Positions 38,127-46,911 of a stretch of 64,000 nt of DNA are shown one piece after another. The stretch is from Brevundimonas sp. (GTDB lineage: Bacteria; Pseudomonadota; Alphaproteobacteria; Caulobacterales; Caulobacteraceae): the NCBI RefSeq assembly GCF_030704825.1, contig NZ_JAUYNX010000001.1, forward strand, positions 1 through 64,000. Reading direction: 5' to 3'. Each line of letters opens with the position of its first letter. The first letter of the stretch is position 1. The position numbers and the translations under genes were made by a program. The notes under the pieces are model-generated. The model had not been told where the DNA came from. It was given only the letters and a program-made list of their open reading frames with translations, and made no database searches.

Positions 38127-40763
38127 ATGAACCTCGTCGTCGTCGAGAGCCCCGCAAAGGCCAAGACCATCAACAAATATCTGGGCCCGGACTTCACCGT
38201 CCTGGCGTCCTATGGCCACGTGCGCGACCTGCCGTCCAAGGATGGCTCGGTGCTGCCCGACGACGACTTCGCCATGTCGTGGGAGATCGACGCCAAGGCC
38301 TCGAAGCGCCTGTCCGAGATCGCCGAGGTCGCCAAACGGTCCGACCGCGTCATCCTGGCCACCGACCCCGACCGGGAGGGGGAGGCCATCAGCTGGCACG
38401 TGCTGGAAATCCTGACCAAGAAGAAGGTGCTGAAGGATACGCACGTCGAGCGGGTCACCTTCAACGCCATTACGAAGAGCGCCGTGCTCGAGGCGATGGC
38501 CAATCCGCGCCAGATCGACATGGAGCTGGTCGAGGCCTATCTGGCCCGCCGCGCGCTGGACTATCTGGTGGGCTTCACCCTGTCGCCGGTGCTGTGGCGC
38601 AAGCTGCCGGGCGCGCGTTCGGCCGGGCGGGTGCAGTCCGTCGCCCTGCGCATCGTCGTCGATCGCGAGATGGAGATCGAGAAGTTCAAGGCCCAGGAAT
38701 ACTGGTCCGTCGAGGCCGACATGGCCGCCGACAGCCCGCCCTTCACCACGCGTCTGGTCAAACACGCCGGCAAGCGGGTGCAGCGGCTGGACATCACTTC
38801 GGAAGCCATGGCGACCGCGGCGCGGGACGCCATCAACGCTGCGACCTTCACCATCGCCTCGGTGGAGAAGAAGCCGGTCAAGCGCGCGCCGGCCCCGCCG
38901 TTCATGACCTCGACCCTGCAGCAGGAGGCCTCGCGCAAGCTGGGCTTCACGGCGCAGCGCACCATGCAGGCGGCGCAGAAACTGTACGAAGGCGTCGACG
39001 ACCAGGGCGGCCTGATCACCTATATGCGGACAGACGGCCTGTCGGTCAGCCCGGAAGGCATCGCCCAGGCGCGCGAGGTCATCGGCGACCGGTTCGGGTC
39101 AGCCTACGTTCCGGAACAACCCCGCTATTACAAGACGAAAGCCAAGAACGCCCAGGAAGCGCACGAAGCGATCCGGCCGACCAACATGACCCGCGCGCCG
39201 GAGACCCTGCGTCTCGAGGGCGACCTGCAGAAGCTGTACGAACTGATCTGGAAGCGGACCATCGCCAGCCAGATGGAGTCGGCGCGTCTGGACCGCACCA
39301 CGGTCGAGATCGAGGAGCCGACCGGCCAGACCGCCTTGCGCGCCACCGGCCAGGTCGTGGCCTTCGACGGCTTCATGGCCGTCTATGAGGAGGGCCGGGA
39401 CGACAAACCGAAGGACGGCGGAGACGACGAGGACGAAACCACCCGCCTGCCCGTGCTGAAGGAAGGCGCCGTGGCCAAGGTCGAGGCGATTCGCACCGAA
39501 CAGCATTTCACCGAGCCGCCGCCGCGCTATTCGGAAGCGACCCTGGTCAAGAAGCTCGAAGAGCTGGGCATCGGCCGGCCGTCGACCTACGCCTCCATCC
39601 TGACCACGCTGCGCGATCGCGAATACGTCCGCACGGACAAGAACCGCTTCTATCCCGAGGACAAGGGACGGCTGGTCACCGCCTTCCTGGAGCAGTTCTT
39701 CGCCAAATGGGTCGAGTACGACTTCACCGCCGCCCTCGAGACGCGGCTGGACGAGGTGTCCGCGGGCAATCTGAACTGGAAGGTGCTGCTGCGCGAGTTC
39801 TGGTCGGACTTCCATGTCGCGACCCAGGCCGCGGGCGAGCTGCGCACCACGGCCATCCTCGACGCCCTGAACGAGTCGCTGGGGCCGCACATCTTCCCGC
39901 AGAAGGAGGACGGATCGGACCCGCGCGAATGCCCGCTGTGCAAACAGGGCCAGCTGAGCCTGAAGACCAGCCGGTTCGGCGCCTTCATCGGCTGTTCGCG
40001 CTATCCCGAGTGCAAATTCACCCGCCCCGTGGCGACGCCCGACGCGGCCGAAGGCGGCGCGGACGGGGGCGATCGGGAGCTGGGCGTCGATCCGGTCACG
40101 GGCCAGCCCGTGTCGCTGAAGATCGGCCGGTTCGGCCCCTATGTGGAAACCACGCCGCCGGGCGAGGAGAAGCCGAAACGCTCGTCCCTGCCCAAGGGCT
40201 GGTCGCCCGCGTCGCTGAGCCTGGACCAGGCCCTGCGCCTGCTGGCCCTGCCGCGCGAGGTCGGGATGCACCCGGAAGACGGCAAGCCGATCACGGCGGG
40301 CCTCGGCCGTTATGGACCGTTCGTGCTGCATGCCGGGACCTACGCCAATGTCGCGGACATCGACGAGGTGTTCGAGGTCGGACTGAACCGCGCGGTCGTG
40401 CTGCTGGCCGAGAAGCGGGCCGGCAAGTTCGCGGGACGCGGCGGAGCGACGGCGCCGCTGAAGGACCTGGGCGCCCACCCCGAAACGGGCGAGCCGATCC
40501 ACGTCATGGCGGGCCGGTTCGGCCCCTATGTGAAGTCCGGCAAGATCAACGCCACCCTGCCCAAGGGCGCGGCGCCCGAGGACCTGACGCTGGAAGACGC
40601 CCTGCCCCTGCTCGCGGCGCGGGCTCTGGCGGCGCCGTCGAAGGGCAGGAAGGCGCCGGCGAAGAAGGCGGCGACGAAGAAGCCCGCGGCCAAGAAGCCG
40701 GCTGCGAAGAAGGCTCAGGCGAAAAAGCCCGCCGCGAAGAAGGCCGCCAAGCCGGCGGCCTGA
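38127..40763 (+). CDS. topA: DNA topoisomerase I
   Basis: 878 aa. It relaxes negative supercoils through a transient phosphotyrosine. N-terminal Toprim domain with MNLVVVESPAKAKTINKYLG and ATDPDREGEAISWH, catalytic Tyr299 in LITYMRTDGLSVS, and a C-terminal zinc motif CPLCKQGQLSLKTSRFGAFIG followed by GCSRYPECKF. Several topoisomerase C-terminal repeats (GPYVETTPPG; RFGPYVKSGKINATLPKG) precede a roughly 40-residue Lys/Ala/Pro tail (about 840-878) that probably binds DNA. Convergent with the J-domain gene, 11 bp apart. Confidence 0.98.
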   Translation: MNLVVVESPAKAKTINKYLGPDFTVLASYGHVRDLPSKDGSVLPDDDFAMSWEIDAKASKRLSEIAEVAKRSDRVILATDPDREGEAISWHVLEILTKKKVLKDTHVERVTFNAITKSAVLEAMANPRQIDMELVEAYLARRALDYLVGFTLSPVLWRKLPGARSAGRVQSVALRIVVDREMEIEKFKAQEYWSVEADMAADSPPFTTRLVKHAGKRVQRLDITSEAMATAARDAINAATFTIASVEKKPVKRAPAPPFMTSTLQQEASRKLGFTAQRTMQAAQKLYEGVDDQGGLITYMRTDGLSVSPEGIAQAREVIGDRFGSAYVPEQPRYYKTKAKNAQEAHEAIRPTNMTRAPETLRLEGDLQKLYELIWKRTIASQMESARLDRTTVEIEEPTGQTALRATGQVVAFDGFMAVYEEGRDDKPKDGGDDEDETTRLPVLKEGAVAKVEAIRTEQHFTEPPPRYSEATLVKKLEELGIGRPSTYASILTTLRDREYVRTDKNRFYPEDKGRLVTAFLEQFFAKWVEYDFTAALETRLDEVSAGNLNWKVLLREFWSDFHVATQAAGELRTTAILDALNESLGPHIFPQKEDGSDPRECPLCKQGQLSLKTSRFGAFIGCSRYPECKFTRPVATPDAAEGGADGGDRELGVDPVTGQPVSLKIGRFGPYVETTPPGEEKPKRSSLPKGWSPASLSLDQALRLLALPREVGMHPEDGKPITAGLGRYGPFVLHAGTYANVADIDEVFEVGLNRAVVLLAEKRAGKFAGRGGATAPLKDLGAHPETGEPIHVMAGRFGPYVKSGKINATLPKGAAPEDLTLEDALPLLAARALAAPSKGRKAPAKKAATKKPAAKKPAAKKAQAKKPAAKKAAKPAA

Positions 40764-40774
40764 CTCCGCCGGGA

Positions 40775-41194
40775 TCAGCGTTTGAGCAGGTGATCCCGCG
40801 CGGCATTGAGCCGTGACGCCAGACCTTCGGTGCCGCCCTGATCGGGATGGGCGCGGGCCATCAGGCGTTTCCAGGCGGCGTTGATGTCCTGAACCGTAGC
40901 GTCGGCCGACACACCGAGAATGGCGCGGGCGTCCCTGTCGCTCAGGGTGTCGTCTCGGGGCGCCAATGCTCTCTGGCGCGAGGCGATCGTCAGCCACAGA
41001 CCCGCGCCGGCCAGGCCGACCGCCGGCAACCACGCGCCCCGGAAGGCCAGCAGGACGCCGCCGCCCATCAACACGGCGCTGAACAGGGTGGCCGCGACCC
41101 GCCATTGCGCCCGTCCCCGCCGCTCGCCCTGGCGGCCCAGCCGGACCAGGGCCCAGACGGCGATCGCCGCCAGAACCAGCCAGGCGAGATTCAA
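40775..41194 (-). CDS. Membrane-anchored J-domain protein
   Basis: 139 aa. Two to three hydrophobic segments occupy residues 1-70 and a short J-domain follows at about 80-139 with the essential HPD motif (MARAHPDQGGTEGLASRLNA). The layout resembles TIM14/Pam18-like or DjlA-type membrane J-proteins, which stimulate DnaK at the membrane. It is 4 bp after mipZ on the same strand. Confidence 0.85.
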   Translation of the reverse strand: MNLAWLVLAAIAVWALVRLGRQGERRGRAQWRVAATLFSAVLMGGGVLLAFRGAWLPAVGLAGAGLWLTIASRQRALAPRDDTLSDRDARAILGVSADATVQDINAAWKRLMARAHPDQGGTEGLASRLNAARDHLLKR

Positions 41195-41198
41195 CGGG

Positions 41199-42038
41199 TC
41201 ATGCCGCCGCGTCGAGCGGGGCGTCCAGCGCGCCGCCGTCGAGACCGAGGGCCAGCATCAGATTGCGCAACTCCTGTCGCGCGGCGACATGGGCCAGCGA
41301 CACGGCCACGGGCCGGACGTCGTTGGACAGATCCGCGACGGTCAGGCCGAACGGGAACAGCTCGCGATAGATGACCCGGTCCCGCAGGCCGGGCCCCATG
41401 CGGAAACCGACCCGGCGGGCCAGTTTGTGCATCCGTTCCTCCAGCCGCTGGCGGTTGCGGGCGGCGGCCACGGCGAGGCGGTTGGTGACCACGATCCAGT
41501 CTATGGCCGCGTTCTGGCCCTGGGTGATCGCCCGGTGCTTGCGCGCCTCCCAGACGCTCTCGGAATAGATCGACGGCTTGAGCAGCTCGAGGGTGACCGG
41601 ATCGACCTGGCCCAGCAGGTCGAAGTCGACGAAGCTGTCGTTCATCGGGGTGACGATCTGGTCGGCCAGGCCGTGGGCGGTGCGCGACAGCAGGGTGTCG
41701 CCGCCGGGCGTGTCGATGACGATGACGTCCGCGCTGGCGCGAGCCTCGGCGAAGGCGGCCTCGAAGCGGGCCAGCTGATCGCGCTCGTCGGCCTTGGCCA
41801 GGGCCTTGCCGTCGCCCAGGTCGGGCTCGACCGGCATGGGCAGGACCTGGTTGTTGCCGGCCATCCAGGCCGCGCGATTGGCGAAGAATTTGGCCATCGA
41901 CCGCTGACGCAGGTCCAGGTCGATGATGGCCACGCGGCGGCCGGCGTGCAGCAGGCCCGTCACGATGTGGATGGCCAGGGTGGACTTGCCCGCCCCGCCC
42001 TTTTCGTTGCCGACGACGATGACCGCAGGGTCAGCCAT
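41199..42038 (-). CDS. mipZ: MipZ, ParA-like ATPase that positions the division site
   Basis: 279 aa. MipZ forms a polar gradient that inhibits FtsZ polymerisation and so places the septum at mid-cell in Caulobacter. The deviant Walker A VVGNEKGGAGKSTLAIHI (about 8-25), VAIIDLDLRQRSMAKFFANR, IVTPMNDSFVDFDLLGQVDP and GPGLRDRVIYRELFPFGLT match the Caulobacter protein closely from memory. This gene is a strong marker of alphaproteobacterial lineages with MipZ. Followed by a J-domain gene. Confidence 0.95.
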   Translation of the reverse strand: MADPAVIVVGNEKGGAGKSTLAIHIVTGLLHAGRRVAIIDLDLRQRSMAKFFANRAAWMAGNNQVLPMPVEPDLGDGKALAKADERDQLARFEAAFAEARASADVIVIDTPGGDTLLSRTAHGLADQIVTPMNDSFVDFDLLGQVDPVTLELLKPSIYSESVWEARKHRAITQGQNAAIDWIVVTNRLAVAAARNRQRLEERMHKLARRVGFRMGPGLRDRVIYRELFPFGLTVADLSNDVRPVAVSLAHVAARQELRNLMLALGLDGGALDAPLDAAA

Positions 42039-42154
42039 GGATGTTCACGCCCCTTCAGCGACCGCCGACTCAGACACGCGGCCGCGATCCCGCAAAATCG
42101 CGTCCGGAGGCGCGCACGTCAACGACGGGATGAAGGGCGGCTGTGGACGCGCGT

Positions 42155-42805
42155 TCAGACGACCCGGTTGCACCATGGATCGTCGATGCCGGCGGCGGCG
42201 CAGACGGCGGCCGCTCCGGCGGCGGGCGCCCGGACCTTGAGCCGGGTCAGGCGACGGCCGCCGACCTCGACGCCTTCATAGACCGGCGACAGGCCGTTGA
42301 GGGCCCAGGCGGCCTCGCCGGACTTGAGCCTTGACCAGGCCGAGCGGGCCGCGGCCTCGCTGGAATAGGCCCCCAGCTGCACCAGGCCGCGGTCGACGCG
42401 GGTCCTGGCCGCCGTACGGGCGGCCAGGGCCGGACGCAGGCCGGCGCGCGAGGACGCTTCGTCGATCCGGGCGGAAACCTGCTGCACCACGGCGTCGGCC
42501 ACGGCCGGGGCGGCGGCGGCGGCCAGGCGCGGCGCGGCGCGTTCGACCGCCCCGTCCAGACCATCGCGGGCGTCCCACAGGGCGTGGGGATCCATGACTT
42601 CGACCCTCAGGGCGGGGCGCAAGCCCGCGGCGGCGGCGGTGCGGACGGGCGGGCGGGCCACGCCCTGACCGTCCAGATCGATGGCCGCGACGGACTCAGC
42701 CAGGTTCTCGAAGCGATGCGGGTCGGCCTCGACCATGCCGCAGGCGTTCAGGCCCGCGGCCGCGAAGAGGACCACGACTGGACGAATGATGAGGCTCGGC
42801 GTCAT
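42155..42805 (-). CDS. SPOR-domain lipoprotein
   Basis: 216 aa. Lipoprotein-type N-terminus (RPVVVLFAAAGLNACGMVE, lipobox LNAC). The central part is an Ala-rich helix region. The C-terminal SPOR-like domain (about 140-210) reads GLVQLGAYSSEAAARSAWSR, a fold that binds denuded peptidoglycan at division sites. Adjacent to mipZ, which also acts in division, but with a 116-bp gap. Divergent from panC. Confidence 0.8.
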   Translation of the reverse strand: MTPSLIIRPVVVLFAAAGLNACGMVEADPHRFENLAESVAAIDLDGQGVARPPVRTAAAAGLRPALRVEVMDPHALWDARDGLDGAVERAAPRLAAAAAPAVADAVVQQVSARIDEASSRAGLRPALAARTAARTRVDRGLVQLGAYSSEAAARSAWSRLKSGEAAWALNGLSPVYEGVEVGGRRLTRLKVRAPAAGAAAVCAAAGIDDPWCNRVV

Positions 42806-42880
42806 AAGCCGACACTGGCACGGCAGGATTTGCCGCCTGGTTCACAAGCAGGCTTAAGCCGAAGGGTTAATCCGTTCATC

Positions 42881-43753
42881 ATGGCCGAGACCGATCCCCT
42901 GCCCATCGTCCGCGCCGTCGCGGCGCTGCGTGAAACCGTTAGCGGTTGGCGGCGACAAGGGTTCACCATCGGCTTCGTGCCGACCATGGGGGCGTTGCAC
43001 GAAGGCCACCTGACCCTGGTGCGCGAGGCGGCGCAGCGAACGGACCGGGTCGTCGCCAGCGTCTTCGTCAATCCGACCCAGTTCGCCGCGCACGAGGACC
43101 TGGGGACCTATCCGCGGCAGGAGGCGAAGGACGCCGAGCTCCTCGCCGCGGCGGGTTGCGCCCTGCTGTTCGCGCCTTCGGTCGAGGAAATGTATCCGGC
43201 CGGCGCGACGACCACGATCAGCGTCGGCGGACCGGCGGAGGGGCTGGAGGGAGATTTCCGGCCGCAGATGTTCGGCGGCGTGGCCCTGGTGGTCGCCAAG
43301 CTGCTGAACCAGGTCCAGGCGAGCGTGGCGGTATTCGGCGAAAAGGACTGGCAACAGCTGATGGTGGTCCGACGGCTGGTCCGCGATCTCGACATCCCGA
43401 CCGAGGTCGTCGGGTCGCCGACGATGCGGGACGGCCATGGCCTGGCCCTGTCCTCGCGCAACACCTATCTGTCGGAGGCCGAACTGGAAGTCGCCCGGCG
43501 GCTGAACGGCGTGCTCGCCGAGGCCGGGGCGCAGGCCACCGCGCGGCGGCCGCTGGCGGCGGTGGAGCGCGACGCCCACGCCGCCCTGCTCAAGGCCGGT
43601 TTCGAGCGAATCGACTATGTCGCGGTCCGCCGCGCCGACGATCTGGCGACCTTCCGCAATGGAGTCGCGGACGCGCCAGCCCGCATCCTGGCCGCGGTGT
43701 GGCTGGGCCGGACGCGACTGATCGACAATATGGCGGTCGCCGCGCCGTCCTGA
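42881..43753 (+). CDS. panC: Pantothenate synthetase
   Basis: 290 aa. ATP-dependent condensation of pantoate and beta-alanine to pantothenate. Signatures: TIGFVPTMGALHEGHLTLVR (HIGH-type site), VFVNPTQFAAHEDLGTYPRQ, VFGEKDWQQLMVVRRLVRDL and LALSSRNTYLSEAE (KMSKS-like SSRN). ATG at 42881; the upstream frame into the SPOR gene is rejected. The 3' end is 5 bp from the convergent TPR gene. Confidence 0.97.
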   Translation: MAETDPLPIVRAVAALRETVSGWRRQGFTIGFVPTMGALHEGHLTLVREAAQRTDRVVASVFVNPTQFAAHEDLGTYPRQEAKDAELLAAAGCALLFAPSVEEMYPAGATTTISVGGPAEGLEGDFRPQMFGGVALVVAKLLNQVQASVAVFGEKDWQQLMVVRRLVRDLDIPTEVVGSPTMRDGHGLALSSRNTYLSEAELEVARRLNGVLAEAGAQATARRPLAAVERDAHAALLKAGFERIDYVAVRRADDLATFRNGVADAPARILAAVWLGRTRLIDNMAVAAPS

Positions 43754-43758
43754 CGGCT

Positions 43759-45459
43759 TCAGGCCAGCTTCAGATCCATGGTCCCCCCGACCCATTCGAT
43801 CGTCGACTTGCGGCGCGCCCGGGCCGCGGCGTCGGCGTCGCCCAGAACGGCTTCGGCCTCGGCGAGGACGAAATAGCTGTAGGGGTCGCCGGGCCAGTCC
43901 TCGAGCAGTTCGAGGATCTTCGCCCTGGCGCCCGCCGCGTCGCCCTTGAGCAGCAGGGCGGCGGCGAGGCTGCGCCGGGTCGGATACCAGACGACCGGGG
44001 GATCGCCGCCCTCTTCTCCCTTGCCCTGGATTTCCGCGGCCCGGGTGAAGGCGGCGACAGCCGCATCGGCATTGCCCTCGATCATCGCCGCACGGCCCTC
44101 TAGGATGCGCTGGGACAGTTCGGTGAAGACCAGGCCGTCGTCCTTCAGCACGCCTGTTTCCGTGAAGGCGGGGTCGGCGCGCAGGAGTTTGATCGCCTCG
44201 GCCTCGGCCCGAACGGCCGCCGCGTCGCCGGCCCGCGCCGCCGCCTCGCCCCGGGCGTAGCGCCAGCTGACGCGCAGCATCGGATGGCTGGCGGCCGGCT
44301 CCGCGAGCGCCGCCACCTGTTCCGGCGATCCGAAACGGCCGTAGTTGGCGTAGGCGTTGTGGGCGACCATCTGGCGCCACAGGTTGTCGGCCGGAATGTC
44401 GGGGAAGGTGGTCAGAAACCATGCGGCCAGCTTCAGGCCTTCCTCTGCCCCGCCCGCCATCAGGGCGCCGCCCATGCCGAAATGGATGTTGTGGCCGTGC
44501 AGCGGCATGCCGGGCACGCCGCCCGGGGGCCGCGCCAGGCCGTCGTAGCGTCGGTCCAGAGCCACGGCGTTGACGTTGGACATCATGGCGTCGCGGTAGC
44601 GGCCGACGCGATAGAAGGTGTGCGACGGCATATGCACCAGATGGCTGGCGCCGGGGGCCAGGGCGGCCAGCCGCTCGCCGTAGGGAATGGCCTTGTGCGG
44701 ATCGTCCGACCATTCGGTCAGATGGATGTACAGATGGATGGCTCCAGGATCGTCGGGCGCGGCCGCCAGGGTCTGTTCGAGGATCTGCATGGCGCGGGTG
44801 ATGCCGGGGTCCTTCGCCTTGCCGTCGTCGTCCCACCATTCCTCGGCCTTCAGCATCCAGGCGTCGGCGGCGACGGCCGCGACGGCGACGTCCGACGGAT
44901 TGCGGCGCGCGATCCGGTCCATGGCCTGGGCGAAGCGGCGGTCGCGCGATCCTTTCTGACCCGAATAGCGCTGGACCAGGGCGTCGATCATCTGGCGTTG
45001 CACGGGCGTGGCGCGGCGCGCCAGCCGGCGGGCGTCGCGGGCGGCCCTGAGGGCGGCGATCTGGCTCTCGTCGTCGTCTCCCCCGCCGTTCAGATTCGGA
45101 CCCAGGGCCCAGGCTTCGCCCCAAGCGCACATGCCGCAGGTCGGGTCCAGAAGGCGCGCCTTGCGGAAGGCCCGCACCGCCTCCTTGTGCTCGAAGGCCC
45201 AGCGCAGCCGGACACCATGGTTGAACCAGGCCTGGGCCTCGGGATCGGCCGTGTCGACGACGAAGCCGCCGGAGCCGAAGCCGTCGACCATGACCATGTC
45301 GGCCACGGGGGTTCCCGCATTGGCCGAAACGGCTGGGCCGCAGACCTGGGGCCGCTCGATCCGGTCGAGGGCGGCCCGCTCGGCGGTCGCGTCGGCCACG
45401 GCGGCGGGACCGATCAGGGCGACGGTCAGGGCGACTCCCGCCATCAGGATGGTGCGCAT
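43759..45459 (-). CDS. Exported tetratricopeptide-repeat protein
   Basis: 566 aa. A signal peptide (MRTILMAGVALTVALIGPAA) precedes repeated helical pairs that fit TPR/Sel1-like motifs (AWFNHGVRLRWAFEHKEAVR, RAFRKARLLDPTCGMCAWGE). A HxxH-rich region lies in the middle (HLYIHLTEWSDDPHK, LVHMPSHTFYRVGRY, GHNIHFG), seen in many proteobacterial proteins of unknown role. The start at 45459 was chosen for the signal. Single gene, convergent with panC. Confidence 0.8.
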   Translation of the reverse strand: MRTILMAGVALTVALIGPAAVADATAERAALDRIERPQVCGPAVSANAGTPVADMVMVDGFGSGGFVVDTADPEAQAWFNHGVRLRWAFEHKEAVRAFRKARLLDPTCGMCAWGEAWALGPNLNGGGDDDESQIAALRAARDARRLARRATPVQRQMIDALVQRYSGQKGSRDRRFAQAMDRIARRNPSDVAVAAVAADAWMLKAEEWWDDDGKAKDPGITRAMQILEQTLAAAPDDPGAIHLYIHLTEWSDDPHKAIPYGERLAALAPGASHLVHMPSHTFYRVGRYRDAMMSNVNAVALDRRYDGLARPPGGVPGMPLHGHNIHFGMGGALMAGGAEEGLKLAAWFLTTFPDIPADNLWRQMVAHNAYANYGRFGSPEQVAALAEPAASHPMLRVSWRYARGEAAARAGDAAAVRAEAEAIKLLRADPAFTETGVLKDDGLVFTELSQRILEGRAAMIEGNADAAVAAFTRAAEIQGKGEEGGDPPVVWYPTRRSLAAALLLKGDAAGARAKILELLEDWPGDPYSYFVLAEAEAVLGDADAAARARRKSTIEWVGGTMDLKLA

Positions 45460-45524
45460 GATCGGGGCCTCCCCTGCCCTCGCCGCCACCTTGTCGCGAA
45501 AGGGAGCGGCCGCCAAGGGCCGCC

Positions 45525-45806
45525 TCAGCCGCAGTCCACGCTCTCTATGATCCCGGTGGCCTGGTCGAAGCGGACGTTGAGGCGATCGGGCCGCAAGTCC
45601 TTCGTCGTCGGGCAGGTGGTGCAGACGATGCGGACATTGGCGTCCTGCGGAAAGGACACAGCGCCCACGTGCGATCCGATCAGCGAGCGCGCGGCCTCGG
45701 CGTCGCAACGCTGCGAAATCGGCGTCCCGTCCGGAGTCGGGACCGGGGCGCAGGCCGCGAGCGCCAGGCCGACGGCGTGGATGAAAGCCAGCCGCCTCAC
45801 CCGCAT
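45525..45806 (-). CDS. I78-inhibitor-like lipoprotein (third in a tandem of three)
   Basis: 93 aa. Lipoprotein signal with AACAPVPTP, then a Cys in SQRCDAEAARSLIGSHVG and the C-terminal RPDRLNVRFDQATGIIESVD followed by CG, the pattern of peptidase inhibitor family I78. It carries CTTCPTTKD, a CxxC motif shared with the two neighbouring paralogues but not typical of the family. Its ATG lies inside the last codons of the preceding paralogue (10-bp overlap). Confidence 0.8.
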   Translation of the reverse strand: MRVRRLAFIHAVGLALAACAPVPTPDGTPISQRCDAEAARSLIGSHVGAVSFPQDANVRIVCTTCPTTKDLRPDRLNVRFDQATGIIESVDCG

Positions 45807-46093
45807 TTAACCTCGCGGATCACCCCGGTGGATTGCTCAAACAGGATGTTCAGGCGGCGCGGGCTGTAGTCCATGGTCACCGGACAGGTGGTGCAGGTGA
45901 CCCGCCAGACCTCGCCCGCAGGCTGGGGCGGCAATTCCGAGCGGTTACGGCCGACATAGCGCTGGTACTGGTCGGCCTTGCACTGGCTGGGCCCGTCCTC
46001 CGGCGGCATGGGGACGGAGCCGCCGTCGTCGACCGGAGCGCAGGCGGCGGCGAGGAAGCCGGCCGCGGCGAGACTGAGGGACAGGATTTTCAT
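45797..46093 (-). CDS. I78-inhibitor-like lipoprotein (second in a tandem of three)
   Basis: 98 aa from ATG 46093. Lipoprotein signal MKILSLSLAAAGFLAAACAP. The I78-like part reads QCKADQYQRYVGRNRSELPP, TCTTCPVTMDYSPRRLNILF and EVKCG. The CTTCP motif and flanking Cys count match its paralogues. A longer start at 46126 would overlap the preceding paralogue's end and lacks a better signal. Confidence 0.82.
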   Translation of the reverse strand: MKILSLSLAAAGFLAAACAPVDDGGSVPMPPEDGPSQCKADQYQRYVGRNRSELPPQPAGEVWRVTCTTCPVTMDYSPRRLNILFEQSTGVIREVKCG

Positions 46094-46116
46094 CGGCGTG
46101 GTCTCCCGTGATGGTT

Positions 46117-46446
46117 TCAGCCGCATCGAACCTGTTCGACGATTTCGGTCTGTTCGTCGAAGAAGATGTTCAGGCGGTGCGGCGCATAGTCCTCAGTGAC
46201 CGGACAGGTGGTGCAGGTGACGCGCCGGTTCACGACATCGACGGGAACGGGAATCTCGGTCTTCGGTTTCCCCACCAGCCATTGAAGCTCGCCGGCCCGG
46301 CACATATCCGCGGTCGGACTCGAGGACCGGGCGCCGGTCGGCTGATTGATCTGGGCCTCTTCCAGCGCGCGCGGGGCGGAGGCGTCGGACGCGGGCGTCG
46401 AACACGCGGCCAACGCCAGCAGAACGATCAGGCCGCCTTTTCCCAA
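46117..46446 (-). CDS. I78-inhibitor-like lipoprotein (first in a tandem of three)
   Basis: 109 aa from a TTG start (GKGGLIVLLALAACSTPA, lipobox LAAC). The C-terminal domain has CRAGELQWLVGKPKTEIPV, TCTTCPVTEDYAPHRLNIFF and VRCG. Its start lies inside holC (19-bp overlap), so the holC and I78 genes are probably co-translated. No ATG produces the lipoprotein signal. Characterised I78 members inhibit serine proteases in the periplasm; that function here is inferred. Confidence 0.75.
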   Translation of the reverse strand: MGKGGLIVLLALAACSTPASDASAPRALEEAQINQPTGARSSSPTADMCRAGELQWLVGKPKTEIPVPVDVVNRRVTCTTCPVTEDYAPHRLNIFFDEQTEIVEQVRCG

Positions 46447-46889
46447 CGCCCTTCCGGGGACTGTTTCCAATAGGCCAGTTCCGCGCCCTGATCCTTCAAC
46501 GTCTTCCACCGGACCCGCGCCGCCGCAAGGGCCGCTTCGTCCCGTCCGTCGAAGATGATGAAACATCGATCGAAGCCTTTCGTATCGCCCAGCTCTGAGC
46601 CGTCCACGATGAACAGCGCCTGAGCGGCGTTGGGGTTCTCGGGCGATTCGCTCAGCAGGATGGGCTGGCGATCAGGATCGGCCTCCGTCGCCCGACCATG
46701 GGCCAGGAAGCTGTCGTCCCGATACGTCCACAGCCGCTCATCGATATGGTCGAGAAGGCGTTCGTCCGCGGCCCGGACCAGCGCCCGCCAGCCCCGTTCG
46801 CGCGTCTTCTCAAGCAGGCCGGGAAGGACCTGTTCGAGGGTCGACCGCTCGAGGTGGTAGAACCAGATTTCCGGCTTGGCGTCAGACAC
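46428..46889 (-). CDS. holC: DNA polymerase III subunit chi
   Basis: 153 aa from a GTG start. HolC binds SSB and links it to the clamp-loader of the replicase. Conserved features are EIWFYHLERSTLEQVLPGLL, RDDSFLAHGRATEADPDRQP and FIVDGSELGDTKGFDRCFII, close to the family consensus. It lies 22 bp downstream of pepA, an arrangement that is widely conserved, and overlaps the first I78-like gene. Confidence 0.93.
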   Translation of the reverse strand: MSDAKPEIWFYHLERSTLEQVLPGLLEKTRERGWRALVRAADERLLDHIDERLWTYRDDSFLAHGRATEADPDRQPILLSESPENPNAAQALFIVDGSELGDTKGFDRCFIIFDGRDEAALAAARVRWKTLKDQGAELAYWKQSPEGRWEKAA

Positions 46890-46911
46890 CCGGCTCTACC
46901 TTTTCAGAGAC

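Noticed and set aside
42866..42882. CtrA-like site TTAA...TTAA upstream of panC
   Set aside because: The spacing between the TTAA halves is 9 bp instead of the 7 bp expected for CtrA.
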